NCBI GenBank assembly: GCA_963724535.1
Contig: CAVRVD010000016.1
Coordinates: 1-64,000 of the forward strand
Direction: 5' to 3'
DNA from: JADJPO01 sp963724535
GTDB taxonomy: Bacteria > Actinomycetota > Actinomycetes > Actinomycetales > Kineosporiaceae
DNA length: 64,000 nucleotides
In this document: positions 32,869-41,964 of the stretch, one piece after another
Layout of the letters: every line of letters starts with the position of its first letter
How positions within the stretch are numbered: the stretch's first letter is position 1
Program-made: the position numbers and the translations under genes
The notes under the pieces: model-generated
Told to the model about the DNA's origin: nothing
The model's input: only the letters and a program-made list of their open reading frames with translations
Databases searched by the model: none

Positions 32869-35553
32869 TCAGGCGCCCATGGCGATGAACGACCCGGCGG
32901 CCGCGCGCAGCAGCGGGGAGCCCTGGTCGGCGACCGTGGTGCGCACCGCGCCGTGCAGTGCCCGGGGCAGGCTCATCCCGCGGGCCAGGTTCTCGTGCAC
33001 CGCAACCATCAACGGCACCGTTCCCGGGTCGCTGACCGGCACGACGCTGCCCACCACTCCGGTGCATCCCCGGGCGATCAGCGACGACACCACCCCGAGC
33101 AGCTCGTCGGCGCCGGTCGGCGCGCCGACAGCCGAGCTGCAGGAGGACAGCAGCATCCGCTGGGGGGCCCGGTGCAGCCGCTCGAGGTCGTAGGCCGTCA
33201 GTGGTCCGTCGGCCAGCTCGATCGCCGAGAACAGCGGACTGTCCGAACGGAACGTGCCGTGGGCCGCCAGGTGCACCAGGGCAGCGCCGTCCATCTGGGT
33301 CAGGGTGGCCGCGCTGGTGGCGGCATCGGCGGTCAGCACCACCGCGTCCGGGTAGCGCCGCGCCAGCGCCGCCACCTCCCCGGCGCCGCCGGGCAGGTTG
33401 GGGCCGGACACCAGCACCACCCGGCGCCCTGCAGGTTCGGGGGCTGCCCGGGCCCGCAGCCAGGAGGTTGCGGACGGGGCGACCACCACCGCCCGATCGC
33501 GCAGTGCCGGGAACAGCGCCCACGGCACCGAGTGCAGCGGGCCGGGCGGGACGACCACCAGCTCCGGGGCGCGCACCGCGTCGGCGGCGTCGCCGAGCAG
33601 GGCCTCTTGCAGACGCACCCCGACCGCGTGGAGGTCCATCCGCAGCTGCCCGCGTCCGCTCGCCTCCCGCCGCAGCAGGAACAGGGCGTGCTCGAGCACC
33701 CGGCTGGCCTGCGCGTGGGACCCGATGTGGTGCAGGCGGATCCGGCGACCCTGGACGTGCACGGCGTGCAGCTGCCCGTCGGTCAGGAACAGCTCCAGAA
33801 GCTCCAGTCGCCCCTGGCTCGCCGCCACCTCGGCGACCACATCGGCGGCCCGGGCGGTGCCACCTACCGGACCCCCGGGACCGCTCACGGCATGGATGCG
33901 GGCCCGGACGCTGCTCTCCAACCGCCGCCGCTCCCGCTGCAGCGGCGGCGAGTCATCGACGGTCAGGCGGCGGGTGACCACACGCAGCGCGGTCAGGTCG
34001 GCGGCCAGCTGGGCGTCGTCGTCCGGCTGCACCGGGGGCACCGCGAGGGCCACCGAGCGCCAGCGCTCCACCCAGCCGAGCACCAGGTCCGGCCGGCGCC
34101 GCTGCAGGGCGGTGCGGATCGCCAGACCCGCCAGCTCAGCGCCCTGCGCGGTGGTCACCGAGCGCAGCTCGAGTGCGCCGAGGCTGCGCAGATGGGTCTC
34201 GATCACCCGCAGCCCCGCCGCGCAGGCCCGCAGGGTCGCCTGGTGCTCGCCCCGTACGGCGTGTCGCATCGCCCTGGCCAGCCAGGCCACGCTGCGTCCG
34301 CCGGTGGACCGCCCGGCGACCGCAGCGGCGGCGTCCAGGGCGGCCAGCGCGGAGGAGGTCCGGCCGTGCTGCAGCGCGATCCGGGCCGCGACCAGCTGGC
34401 CCCGCGCGGCCAGGTCGCCGTCGTGGGCGGCCAACCGGCCGGCCAGCGCGACAGCCTGAGCGGCCTGGCTCAACGTCGGACGGCGGGCGGCCCCACCGAT
34501 GCGCTGCCGGCCGGCCGGAGTGTCCGGGTCGGTCGAGCCGGTCGGGTCGTCCGGGCCGGTCGGAGAACGGGCTGCCTCGACGGCGGCGGTGAGCACCGCC
34601 AACCGGGCCCGGTCGGCGCCCAGCTCGTTGCCCTGACGGCGGTAGAGGGCCAGTGCCTGCCGGCTGCGGTCACCGGCCGCGGCCATGTCGCCGTCCGCCA
34701 TTGCCGCCGAACCGGCCAGCTCCAGCAGCACCGCCCGGTTGGCCGGTGCGCCTCCGGTCGCACTCAGGTGGGCCAGGGCGGCGTCGGCGACCCTCAGCGC
34801 CTCCCGGCTCAGGCCGGCCGAGACCAGGGTGAGGGTCTGCGCGGCAGCCAGGTCGGGCTCGACCACTCCCTGCTCGGCGAACAGGACGGCGGTCCGGTCG
34901 AGCAGCCGCAGCGCCCGGGGCAGGTCGCCGCGGGCGTGGGCGGCCAGCCCACGCTCCATGTGTGCGTAGGCGAACTCGAACTGCTGGCCGGCGGCGGTGA
35001 ACAGCTCCTCGGAGCGGGCGTAGTCCCGATCGGCGCGCGCGGCGTCACCGAGGGCCAGGTACATCATCGCCCGGTGGTTGACCGCCCGGGCGCGCCACAG
35101 CTGGTCGTCGGGGGCGAGGAGCCGGACGGCCTCTCGCGCGTCCCGCAGGGCCGCTGGGTAGTCGGCGGCGATCCAGTGCACGTGGGAGCGGCGGACCAGC
35201 ACCCGGCCCCGGGTGATACCCCGGCTGGCCGCGACCGCCGCGTCCAGGGTCCGCAGCCCGCGCCGGACCTGGCCGGCCATGGCCAGGGCCACTCCCAGGC
35301 TGGAGGCCACGTCGGCGGCCCGGTCGCCGTCCCCGGTCCGACGGGCCCAGCGCAGCGCCTGGCGCAGCTCGAGCACCGCCTCGTCGATGGCGCCGAAGTG
35401 CCGCAGCACCACTCCGGCGGCCTGGTGGGCGGCGGCGGCCAGGTCCGGGTCCGGGTCGGTGGTCAGGACCCGTCGGGCCAGCTCCAGCGCCTCGGCCGGT
35501 CGGGACAGGGCCAGCGACAGCAGCGACTGCGGGTCCACCGGCCCGTTCGGCAT
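32869..35553 (-). CDS. TPR-CHAT caspase-like protease
   Basis: An 894-residue protein starting at ATG 35553. Residues ~1-330 are TPR-like helical pairs (ALELARRVLTTDPDPDLAAA, YPAALRDAREAVRLL and others), with more helices to ~560. The CHAT domain fills the C-terminal third: the catalytic His is in LVHLAAHGTFRSDSP (~765) and the catalytic Cys in MLLSSCSSAVGAPTGADELL (~805), both present. CHAT proteins are cysteine peptidases related to separase and caspases; known examples are activated by regulatory partners and cut specific targets (for instance in gRAMP/Craspase). The divergent neighbour is a cytoplasmic subtilase. The TPRs may sense a ligand. Target and trigger are unknown. Confidence 0.85.
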   Translation of the reverse strand: MPNGPVDPQSLLSLALSRPAEALELARRVLTTDPDPDLAAAAHQAAGVVLRHFGAIDEAVLELRQALRWARRTGDGDRAADVASSLGVALAMAGQVRRGLRTLDAAVAASRGITRGRVLVRRSHVHWIAADYPAALRDAREAVRLLAPDDQLWRARAVNHRAMMYLALGDAARADRDYARSEELFTAAGQQFEFAYAHMERGLAAHARGDLPRALRLLDRTAVLFAEQGVVEPDLAAAQTLTLVSAGLSREALRVADAALAHLSATGGAPANRAVLLELAGSAAMADGDMAAAGDRSRQALALYRRQGNELGADRARLAVLTAAVEAARSPTGPDDPTGSTDPDTPAGRQRIGGAARRPTLSQAAQAVALAGRLAAHDGDLAARGQLVAARIALQHGRTSSALAALDAAAAVAGRSTGGRSVAWLARAMRHAVRGEHQATLRACAAGLRVIETHLRSLGALELRSVTTAQGAELAGLAIRTALQRRRPDLVLGWVERWRSVALAVPPVQPDDDAQLAADLTALRVVTRRLTVDDSPPLQRERRRLESSVRARIHAVSGPGGPVGGTARAADVVAEVAASQGRLELLELFLTDGQLHAVHVQGRRIRLHHIGSHAQASRVLEHALFLLRREASGRGQLRMDLHAVGVRLQEALLGDAADAVRAPELVVVPPGPLHSVPWALFPALRDRAVVVAPSATSWLRARAAPEPAGRRVVLVSGPNLPGGAGEVAALARRYPDAVVLTADAATSAATLTQMDGAALVHLAAHGTFRSDSPLFSAIELADGPLTAYDLERLHRAPQRMLLSSCSSAVGAPTGADELLGVVSSLIARGCTGVVGSVVPVSDPGTVPLMVAVHENLARGMSLPRALHGAVRTTVADQGSPLLRAAAGSFIAMGA

Positions 35554-35699
35554 CCTCGAATCCTAGAAGCGTTACTGGTTGAATCCCGAATGGCCGCCCG
35601 GCGTCCGAATCGTCACAGCACGGCTCATCGGGTCTGGACCCGGGACGGGCGGGGGCCGGAGCATGCACCGAACCGAGAAACGACGGCATGGAGGCTGGC

Positions 35700-36968
35700 A
35701 TGGCTGACGAACGGGAACGTGCTCAGATCGATCCGATCCTCGCCGAGCTCGGGGCCGCCGCATGGCCGCCCGAGTGGCGTGCGGAGGGGCGCACCGCGGA
35801 CTATCTCTACCGTCCGGGCGCAGTACTGACCGCGACCGGGGACGCCGCCCGGGTGCAGGCCGCTCTGGTCGAGGCGCTCCGGCGCCGGGACGGGAACACC
35901 GAGGTCAACATCCGTCGCCCCGACGAGGCCAGCGGCGTGGTCCTGGTGGAGTTCATCGTCCCTGACGGCGACGACGACCGTCGCCGGCGGTTCGCCGTAC
36001 CGGAGATCCTGGAGGACCTGGACGCCGCCTTGGGCCCGGCGGTGGCCCGCCCAGACCACGTGCTCTACGTCTGCGGCCATCCCTGCCCGGCCGGCGAGCC
36101 CATTGACACGGCGTCGGACGCCGCGCCCACCGCATCCTTCGCTGCGAAGGCCTGCCCGGGCACCCACGGGGGCGACGGGCGCGGGGTGTCCGTGGCGATC
36201 GTCGACACCGGCCTCGATGCGGACTCGGTCGCCGCGCACCCGTGGCTCGACGGGGTGGACGGGGAGCCCGACACCGGCGTCGCCGGTGGGGTGATCGCCA
36301 AGTACGGCGGCCACGGCACCTTCTCCGCGGGGTGCCTGCGGACCGTGGCCGCGAAGTGCACGGTCTACGTCACCGAGGCGCTGCCGCGCGGCATCGCGGC
36401 CCAGTATGAGTCTCGGGTGGCGGCCGCGGTGGAGCGGGTGCTCGACCGGGGCACCCCCGACGTCCTGCTCGTCTGCTTCGCCAGCCGGACCCACGGTGAC
36501 TACGGGCTGGCCAGCTTCGACGACCTCTACCGACGCCGGCTGCGCGAGCTCACCCACACCGCCGTCCTGGCCCCGGCCGGCAACGACGGCTGGTCCACCC
36601 CGATGTTCCCGGCGGCCTACAAGTGGGTAACCGCGGTGGGCGCCCTGGACGTCGACTGCGCGGACCGGGCCGACTACTCCAACTACGGGTGGTGGGTCGA
36701 TGTGTGGGCTCCGGGCACTCACCTGGTCAACGCCTTCGTCACCGGTGACTACACCTGCGACGAGGACCCGAACGTCGGGCAGGTGCGCAGCTTCAAGGGG
36801 ATGGCATGCTGGAGCGGGACCTCGTTCGCCACCCCCCTGGTCGCCGGCATGGTGGCCGAGCGCGCCCAGGCCGACGGGATCACTGCCGCCGCCGCGCTGC
36901 GCAAGCTGCTGGTAAAGGCGTGCTGGCCGGATGGCTCACCGGTCGGGCCGAGGCTCATCCCGGGGTGA
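35700..36968 (+). CDS. Intracellular S8 subtilase of the CHAT locus
   Basis: A 422-residue protein from ATG 35700, five bases after GGAGG (ATG 35688 is also in frame). No signal peptide: it begins ADERERAQIDPILAELG. Residues ~1-120 form an N-terminal domain (YLYRPGAVLTATGDAARVQA), then ACPGTHGGDGRGVSVAIVDT supplies Asp, YGGHGTFSAGCLRT His, VLAPAGNDGW the oxyanion Asn, and CWSGTSFATPLVAGM Ser. All catalytic parts are present. It is transcribed divergently from the CHAT gene with a ~146-bp shared upstream region. Unlike the two secreted pairs in this window, it must act inside the cell. A protease cascade with the CHAT enzyme is a reasonable inference. Confidence 0.83.
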   Translation: MADERERAQIDPILAELGAAAWPPEWRAEGRTADYLYRPGAVLTATGDAARVQAALVEALRRRDGNTEVNIRRPDEASGVVLVEFIVPDGDDDRRRRFAVPEILEDLDAALGPAVARPDHVLYVCGHPCPAGEPIDTASDAAPTASFAAKACPGTHGGDGRGVSVAIVDTGLDADSVAAHPWLDGVDGEPDTGVAGGVIAKYGGHGTFSAGCLRTVAAKCTVYVTEALPRGIAAQYESRVAAAVERVLDRGTPDVLLVCFASRTHGDYGLASFDDLYRRRLRELTHTAVLAPAGNDGWSTPMFPAAYKWVTAVGALDVDCADRADYSNYGWWVDVWAPGTHLVNAFVTGDYTCDEDPNVGQVRSFKGMACWSGTSFATPLVAGMVAERAQADGITAAAALRKLLVKACWPDGSPVGPRLIPG

Positions 36969-37142
36969 AGCCAGCGGGGGTGAACCCGGCGCAGTGGGCC
37001 GGCCGCGGGCGTGGATGCTCGACCTGCCGCGGCGGCCTGTCGGCATCCGGTTGTCGATTTCCGCGTGCCGGGACGCGCCGTGTACCCTGGGCAACCGCTG
37101 CCCGGGCCGTCGTCGAGGGGCCGTGGCGGCATGGCAGTACCC

Positions 37143-37215
37143 GCCCCAGTAGCTCAGTCGGCAGAGCGTCTCCATGGTAAGGAGAAGGTCTAGGGTTCGA
37201 TTCCCTACTGGGGCT
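37143..37215 (+). tRNA. tRNA-Thr (GGT)
   Basis: A 73-base cloverleaf: acceptor GCCCCAG/CTGGGGC, D-arm GCTC..GAGC, anticodon arm TCTCC-ATGGTAA-GGAGA (anticodon GGT), T-arm TAGGG-TTCGATT-CCCTA, discriminator T. No CCA is encoded. Confidence 0.95.
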
Positions 37216-37252
37216 CTCGGCTCGCGGGGCCCCACCCGGGCGAGCCGGCCAC

Positions 37253-37328
37253 GGCGGAGTAGCTCAGTTGGTAGAGCAAGCGGCTCATAATCGCTGTGTC
37301 GTGGGTTCAAGTCCCGCCTCCGCTACCA
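37253..37328 (+). tRNA. tRNA-Met (CAT, elongator)
   Basis: A 76-base cloverleaf with encoded CCA. Acceptor GGCGGAG pairs with CTCCGCT (one G-T), D-arm GCTC..GAGC, anticodon arm AGCGG-CTCATAA-TCGCT (CAT), T-arm GTGGG-TTCAAGT-CCCGC. The first acceptor pair is not the initiator-type mismatch. Confidence 0.94.
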
Positions 37329-37403
37329 AATGCGACCCGGTGAACGAGCCGGAACGACCACCAGGACGACCCAGACACCGCACGGACGAGAGAAGGCAGC
37401 ACA

Positions 37404-37574
37404 GTGGCCAGCAAGACCCAGGACATCCGCCCCAAGATCACCATGGCGTGCACCGAGTGCAAGGAGCGGAACTACATCACCCGGAAGAACCGGCGCAACG
37501 ACCCGGACCGGATGGAGCTGGCCAAGTTCTGCCCCCGCTGCGGCAAGCACACCCCGCACCGCGAGACCCGCTGA
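37404..37574 (+). CDS. rpmG: 50S ribosomal protein L33
   Basis: A 56-residue protein starting at GTG 37404 after AGAAGG. It contains the zinc-binding pairs TMACTECKERNY and KFCPRCGKHTPHRETR, i.e. the C+ (zinc-containing) L33. In actinomycetes this rpmG copy characteristically precedes hadA-hadB and the tRNA-Trp-secE-nusG region, as here. Confidence 0.93.
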   Translation: MASKTQDIRPKITMACTECKERNYITRKNRRNDPDRMELAKFCPRCGKHTPHRETR

Positions 37575-37777
37575 CTCGCGCCGACCGGCGCAGCACAGCG
37601 ACCTCTGGGCCGCTCCCGCACGGCGGGGGCGGCCTAAGTCACGTCCGCGGGCGTGGAATCGTCTCGACACTGAGGGCAGGGTCCGCGAGCCGTCCCTGAC
37701 GGGGCCGGCGCCACGAGGGCCGAGGCATGGGGCCGCGACGCGAGGGCGGATGCGGCCCTGCAGAGTGAGGAGGCGAC

Positions 37778-38602
37778 ATGGGCAGGCTGGACGACCGAGT
37801 GGCCATCGTGACCGGATCGGGCCGCGGGATCGGGCGGGCCACGGCGCTGCGGCTGGCCCGGGACGGCGCCGCGGTCGTGGTCAACGACCTCGACGAGCAT
37901 GTCGCCCACGAAGTGGCCAAGGAGATCGAGGCCGCCGGTGGGCGGGCCATCGCCGTGGTCGGCAACTGCGCCCACCGCCGCGAGGCAGACCACCTGGCCC
38001 ACGCGTGCGTCCACGAGTTCGGCAAGCTCGACATCCTGGTGAACAACGCCGGGACCACCCGCGACAAGATCTTCCACCAGATGGACGAGGAGTCGCTGGA
38101 CGTCGTCATCAACGCCAACCTGCGCACGACGTTCAACGCCACCCAGGCCGCGATGCCCCACATGCGCGAGGTGGCCAAGACCGAGATCGCGAAGAACGGC
38201 AGGCCGGCCTACAACCGAAAGATCGTCAACACCTCGTCGGTGGTGGCGTTCACCGGCAACCCCGGCCAGTTCAACTACACCGCGGCCAAGGGCGCTGTGC
38301 TGTCGGTGACCAAGACCCTCGCCCGGGAGCTGGGCCCGTTCCAGATCAACGTGAACGCCGTCGCCCCGGGGTTCATCGAGACCCGGTTGACCGCCCTGCA
38401 CGGTTCCAAGGAGCACCAGGAGAGTGGACTCGGGGTACCGGAGTCGGCTCGCGACAACATGCTCTCCCTGGTCTCGCTCGGCCGCCTCGGCGTGCCCGAG
38501 GACATCGCCAACGTCACCGCGTTCCTGGTCAGCCCGGACGCCGACTACATCACCGGGGTTACCATTCCGGTCACCGGCGGCCAGTTCGGCGGCATGGGGT
38601 AG
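37778..38602 (+). CDS. Short-chain dehydrogenase/reductase (FabG/HSD10-like)
   Basis: A 274-residue protein; ATG 37778 follows GAGGAGG. The Rossmann motif TGSGRGIGRA, the DL specificity position after the second strand, NNAG, NTSSVV (catalytic Ser) and the active-site YTAAK are all present, followed by VAPGFIETRLT. It resembles 3-oxoacyl-ACP or 3-hydroxyacyl-CoA reductases of fatty-acid metabolism. It is inserted between rpmG and the hydratase pair hadA-hadB, so a joint role in reducing and dehydrating 3-hydroxyacyl chains is plausible. The cofactor (NADPH or NADH) cannot be fixed from the sequence. Confidence 0.82.
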   Translation: MGRLDDRVAIVTGSGRGIGRATALRLARDGAAVVVNDLDEHVAHEVAKEIEAAGGRAIAVVGNCAHRREADHLAHACVHEFGKLDILVNNAGTTRDKIFHQMDEESLDVVINANLRTTFNATQAAMPHMREVAKTEIAKNGRPAYNRKIVNTSSVVAFTGNPGQFNYTAAKGAVLSVTKTLARELGPFQINVNAVAPGFIETRLTALHGSKEHQESGLGVPESARDNMLSLVSLGRLGVPEDIANVTAFLVSPDADYITGVTIPVTGGQFGGMG

Positions 38603-38625
38603 CACCATCCGAGAGGCAGGGGCGA

Positions 38626-39084
38626 GTGGCGGTCGACGAGGCGTTCGCCGGGACCGTCTACCCACCGTCCTCCGCCTACGAGGTCGGCCGCGAGAAGATC
38701 GCCGAGTTCGCGGCGGCTGTCGGCAGCGACGACCCCGTGCACCGCCACCCGCAGGCGGCACGCGCCCTCGGCCACCCGGACGTGATCGCACCGCCGACCT
38801 TCGCCGTTGTCGTCGCGCAGCGCTGTGAGGCCCAGTACGTCGCCGACCCCGCCTCCGGCATCGACTTCAGCCGGGTGGTGCACGGCGAGGAGCGGTTCAC
38901 CCACCACCGTCCGATCGTCGCCGGCGACCGGCTGGTGGCCACTCTGCACGTCGACTCGGTGCGGGTGATGGGCGGCCACGGCATGGTCACCACCCGGGTG
39001 GAGATCGCCGACGAGGCCGGCGAACCGGTCAGCACGGTCACCTCGATGCTCGTGGTGCGTGCGGGCGGGCCCGGCTCGGGATGA
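38626..39084 (+). CDS. hadA: FAS1-like (R)-3-hydroxyacyl dehydratase, HadA-type
   Basis: A 152-residue protein starting at GTG 38626. The hot-dog fold sequence includes YEVGREKIAEFAAAVGSDDP, PPTFAVVV and VVHGEERFTHHRPIVAGDRL. HadA-type subunits lack the full catalytic dyad and pair with HadB to form the (3R)-hydroxyacyl-ACP dehydratase. The stop overlaps the hadB ATG (GGATGA), which ties the two subunits together. Confidence 0.82.
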   Translation: MAVDEAFAGTVYPPSSAYEVGREKIAEFAAAVGSDDPVHRHPQAARALGHPDVIAPPTFAVVVAQRCEAQYVADPASGIDFSRVVHGEERFTHHRPIVAGDRLVATLHVDSVRVMGGHGMVTTRVEIADEAGEPVSTVTSMLVVRAGGPGSG

Positions 39085-39524
39085 GCGAGTCGATGTCCGC
39101 CCGGCCGGGCTTCGACGAGGTCGCCGTCGGCGACGCCCTGCCGCAGCGGTCCTTCCCGCTGCGCCGGGTCGACCTGATCCGCTACGCGGGCGCCGGCGGC
39201 GACTTCAACCCGATCCACTACAGCGAGCGCATCGCCCGCGCCGTCGGCCTGCCCGACGTCATCGCACACGGAATGCTCAGCATGGCCACCGCCGTCCGGC
39301 TGGTTACGGACTGGTGCGGCGACCCCGGGGCCGTCGTCGGCTACGCCACCCGGTTCACGAACCCGGTTCCGGTCCCGGACGACGAGCACGGCGCCGAGCT
39401 GGTCGTCGCCGGCACCGTCGCGGCCAAGGACGACGAGCGGTGCACGGTACGCGTCGACCTGACGGTCACGCACGCCGGGCAGCGGGTGCTCGGCCGTGCC
39501 CAGGTCACCGTCCGGCTGCCCTGA
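39081..39524 (+). CDS. hadB: MaoC-like (R)-3-hydroxyacyl dehydratase, HadB-type
   Basis: A 147-residue protein with ATG 39081 overlapping the hadA stop (ATG 39093 also possible). The hydratase 2 motif YAGAGGDFNPIHYSERIA carries the catalytic Asp and His. It is followed by VIAHGMLSMA and a C-terminal strand pair. The catalytic subunit of the HadAB dehydratase used in long-chain fatty-acid elongation. Confidence 0.84.
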   Translation: MSESMSARPGFDEVAVGDALPQRSFPLRRVDLIRYAGAGGDFNPIHYSERIARAVGLPDVIAHGMLSMATAVRLVTDWCGDPGAVVGYATRFTNPVPVPDDEHGAELVVAGTVAAKDDERCTVRVDLTVTHAGQRVLGRAQVTVRLP

Positions 39525-39554
39525 CCGCCGGCCCTGCGATCGGCACCCTCGGAC

Positions 39555-40838
39555 ATGACGACCACTGCCGGTTCCCCGCGCGCCGCTGCGCGCGCGGTGG
39601 CCGTGGTCTTCGCGGTCAGCGGGTTCGCCCTGTCCAGCTGGTTGGCGCGGATCCCCGCCGTGCGAGACGCCCTGGAGGTGTCCCCCGGGCGCCTCGGCCT
39701 GATCCTGCTGGCCGTGTCGCTCGGCTCGGTCCTGGCGCTGCCGTCCTCCGGGCCGGTGGTGCATCGGCTGCGACCGGCGCGCACGGTGTTCCTCGCGGCC
39801 ACGCTCACCACCAGCGCCATGGTTGGCATCGGCTTCGGGGGTGGCGGTGCTGCCGGGGGAGTGCTGCTGCTGGTTCCCGCGCTGTTCCTGGCCGGCATCG
39901 GGGTCGGCGTCTGGGACGTCGCGATGAACGTCGAGGGCGCCGCGGTCGAGCAGGAGATCGGCCGCGACATCATGCCGTGGTTCCACGCCGCGTTCAGCCT
40001 CGGCACCGTCGCCGGCGCCATGACCGGAGCGGCGGCAGCAGCGCTCGACCTGTCGCTCGCCGTGCACCTGGCCGTGGTCGCAGCGTTCTCCTGGCTGGTC
40101 GTGGCCCGCACCGTCCGGGACTTCCTGCGGGTGCCCGAGCCGGCACCGGTCGACGGCTACGGCCCGCACGGCAGCCAGGGCCCGACCGGGCCCGCCGGCG
40201 CGGCGACGGAGCGAGGCGGCTCCGGGACGCTTCAGGCCTGGCGGGAACGGCGCACCCTGCTCATCGGGCTGCTGGCCCTGGGAATGGCCCTGGCCGAGGG
40301 GGCGGCGAACGACTGGCTGGCGCTCGGTCTGGTCGACGGCTACCGGCTCAGCCACGCCGGGGGAGCCATCGGCCTCGGCCTGTTCCTGACCGCGATGACG
40401 GTCTGCCGGCTGGCCGGTCCGCGGTTGCTTCGGCGCCTCGGCCGCGTCACGGTGCTGCGCGGCGGCGCCCTGCTGGTCCTGGTCGGTGTGCTCGGCTTCG
40501 TGGGGGCGCAGCGTCTGGCCGAGCCCGCTGCCACCGGCCCGGACGCCCTGGCGGTGGCCGTGGCGATCACCTCCACCCTGGTCTGGGGGCTCGGGGTTGC
40601 ACTCGGCTTCCCGGTCGCGATGAGCGCTGCCGCCGACGACCCGTCCCGAGCGCCCGCCCGGGTGTCCGTGGTCGCCTCGATCGGCTACGTGGCCTTCCTG
40701 GCCGGCCCCCCGCTGCTCGGACTGCTCGCCGACCACGTCGGGGTGGTCACCGCGATGCTCGCCGTGAGCGTCGCGGTCGCGTTGGGCCTGCTCGGCTCGG
40801 GCTCTGCGCGCGCCCTGGGCGGGGAGCCCCGCCCGTGA
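39555..40838 (+). CDS. MFS transporter
   Basis: A 427-residue integral membrane protein with about twelve hydrophobic segments in two halves, separated by a polar loop near residues 195-225 (PHGSQGPTGPAGAATERGGS). The first half has VSPGRLGLILLAVSLGSVLA; the second includes AEGAANDWLALGLVDGY, a motif shared with the FucP/YbjJ-like MFS group. Substrate unknown. It starts at ATG 39555, 30 bases after hadB, and may be part of that transcription unit. Confidence 0.75.
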   Translation: MTTTAGSPRAAARAVAVVFAVSGFALSSWLARIPAVRDALEVSPGRLGLILLAVSLGSVLALPSSGPVVHRLRPARTVFLAATLTTSAMVGIGFGGGGAAGGVLLLVPALFLAGIGVGVWDVAMNVEGAAVEQEIGRDIMPWFHAAFSLGTVAGAMTGAAAAALDLSLAVHLAVVAAFSWLVVARTVRDFLRVPEPAPVDGYGPHGSQGPTGPAGAATERGGSGTLQAWRERRTLLIGLLALGMALAEGAANDWLALGLVDGYRLSHAGGAIGLGLFLTAMTVCRLAGPRLLRRLGRVTVLRGGALLVLVGVLGFVGAQRLAEPAATGPDALAVAVAITSTLVWGLGVALGFPVAMSAAADDPSRAPARVSVVASIGYVAFLAGPPLLGLLADHVGVVTAMLAVSVAVALGLLGSGSARALGGEPRP

Positions 40839-40872
40839 CCCCGACTGCGAGTCGTCGCACTAGGTTGGAGCG

Positions 40873-41964
40873 GTGCCCGGACCGTCGACCGACCCACCTG
40901 TGACGTCAGTGGCGAACGGGCCGGGCGTGGCCCTGGCCGACCTCACCACGTTGCGGGTGGGCGGTCCGCCCGCCCGGTACATCGAGGCACGTTCGGCCGA
41001 CGCGCTGATCGAGGCGGTGGACGCCGCCGACGAGGCCGGCCGACCGGTGCTCGTGCTCGGCGGGGGCTCGAACCTGCTGGTTGCCGACGCCGGGGTCGTC
41101 GGGGACGTGGTCCACGTGCGCACCGCCGGGATCGAGGTCGTCGCCGAGGACGCCTGCTCCGGCGTCACGCTACGGATCGCCGCCGGGGAGCCGTGGGACG
41201 ACGTGGTCGCCGAGTCGGTGGCCCGGACCTGGTCCGGGATCGAGGCGCTGTCCGGCATCCCTGGCTCGACCGGAGCCACTCCGGTGCAGAACGTCGGCGC
41301 CTACGGTCAGGAGGTCGCCGACACCATCGCCTCGGTGCGCACCTGGGACCGTCGGCGTCGCCGGGTCGCCACGATGGCTGCGGGCGACTGCGACTTCTCC
41401 TACCGGCATTCCCGGTTCAAGACCGAGCAGTGCGCGGGCGGACCGCGGTACGTGGTGCTGGAGGTGACCTTCCAGCTGCGCCGCGGCGCACTGTCGGCCC
41501 CGGTCCGCTACGCCGAGCTGGCCCGGACCCTCGGGGTGGCGGTGGGCGACCGGGCGCCGCTCGCCGCCGTCCGCGAGGCGGTGCTGGGGCTGCGCCGGGG
41601 CAAGGGGATGGTGCTCGACGACGCCGACCACGACACCTGGAGTGCCGGCAGCTTCTTCACCAACCCGATTGTGGAACCGATTGTGGCACACGGCCTTCCG
41701 GACGATGCGCCACGCTGGCCCGCCCCTGAGGGCCGGGTGAAGCTCTCGGCGGCCTGGCTGATCGAGCACGCCGGGTTCGGCAAGGGGTTCGGTCTGCCGG
41801 GTCCGGTCGCGCTGTCTACCAAGCACACCCTGGCCCTGACCAACCGGGGCGGAGCCCGCGCCACCGACCTGCTGGACCTGGCCCGCCGGGTGCGCGACGG
41901 CGTCCGGGCGGAGTACGGGATCACCCTGGTTCCCGAGCCTGTCCTGGTCAGCTGCAGCCTGTGA
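40873..41964 (+). CDS. murB: UDP-N-acetylenolpyruvoylglucosamine reductase
   Basis: A 363-residue protein starting at GTG 40873. FAD-binding parts are LRVGGPPARYIEA and LGGGSNLLVADAG, then SGIPGSTGATPVQNVGAYGQ, CDFSYRHSRFK, and the catalytic-serine loop AGSFFTNPIV. The C-terminus has AAWLIEHAGFGKGFGLPGPV and ends in the expected domain. It makes UDP-MurNAc for peptidoglycan. This is the usual actinobacterial position, downstream of hadAB and before the tRNA-Trp-secE block. Confidence 0.92.
   Translation: MPGPSTDPPVTSVANGPGVALADLTTLRVGGPPARYIEARSADALIEAVDAADEAGRPVLVLGGGSNLLVADAGVVGDVVHVRTAGIEVVAEDACSGVTLRIAAGEPWDDVVAESVARTWSGIEALSGIPGSTGATPVQNVGAYGQEVADTIASVRTWDRRRRRVATMAAGDCDFSYRHSRFKTEQCAGGPRYVVLEVTFQLRRGALSAPVRYAELARTLGVAVGDRAPLAAVREAVLGLRRGKGMVLDDADHDTWSAGSFFTNPIVEPIVAHGLPDDAPRWPAPEGRVKLSAAWLIEHAGFGKGFGLPGPVALSTKHTLALTNRGGARATDLLDLARRVRDGVRAEYGITLVPEPVLVSCSL

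Noticed and set aside
32821..35829. A 1002-codon open frame on the plus strand opposite the CHAT gene
   Set aside because: It is a by-product of high GC on the antisense strand; the minus-strand frame has TPR and CHAT motifs with catalytic His and Cys.
37330..38625. Upstream extension of hadA through rpmG and the SDR gene
   Set aside because: It runs through two well-defined genes in a different frame; hadA starts at GTG 38626.
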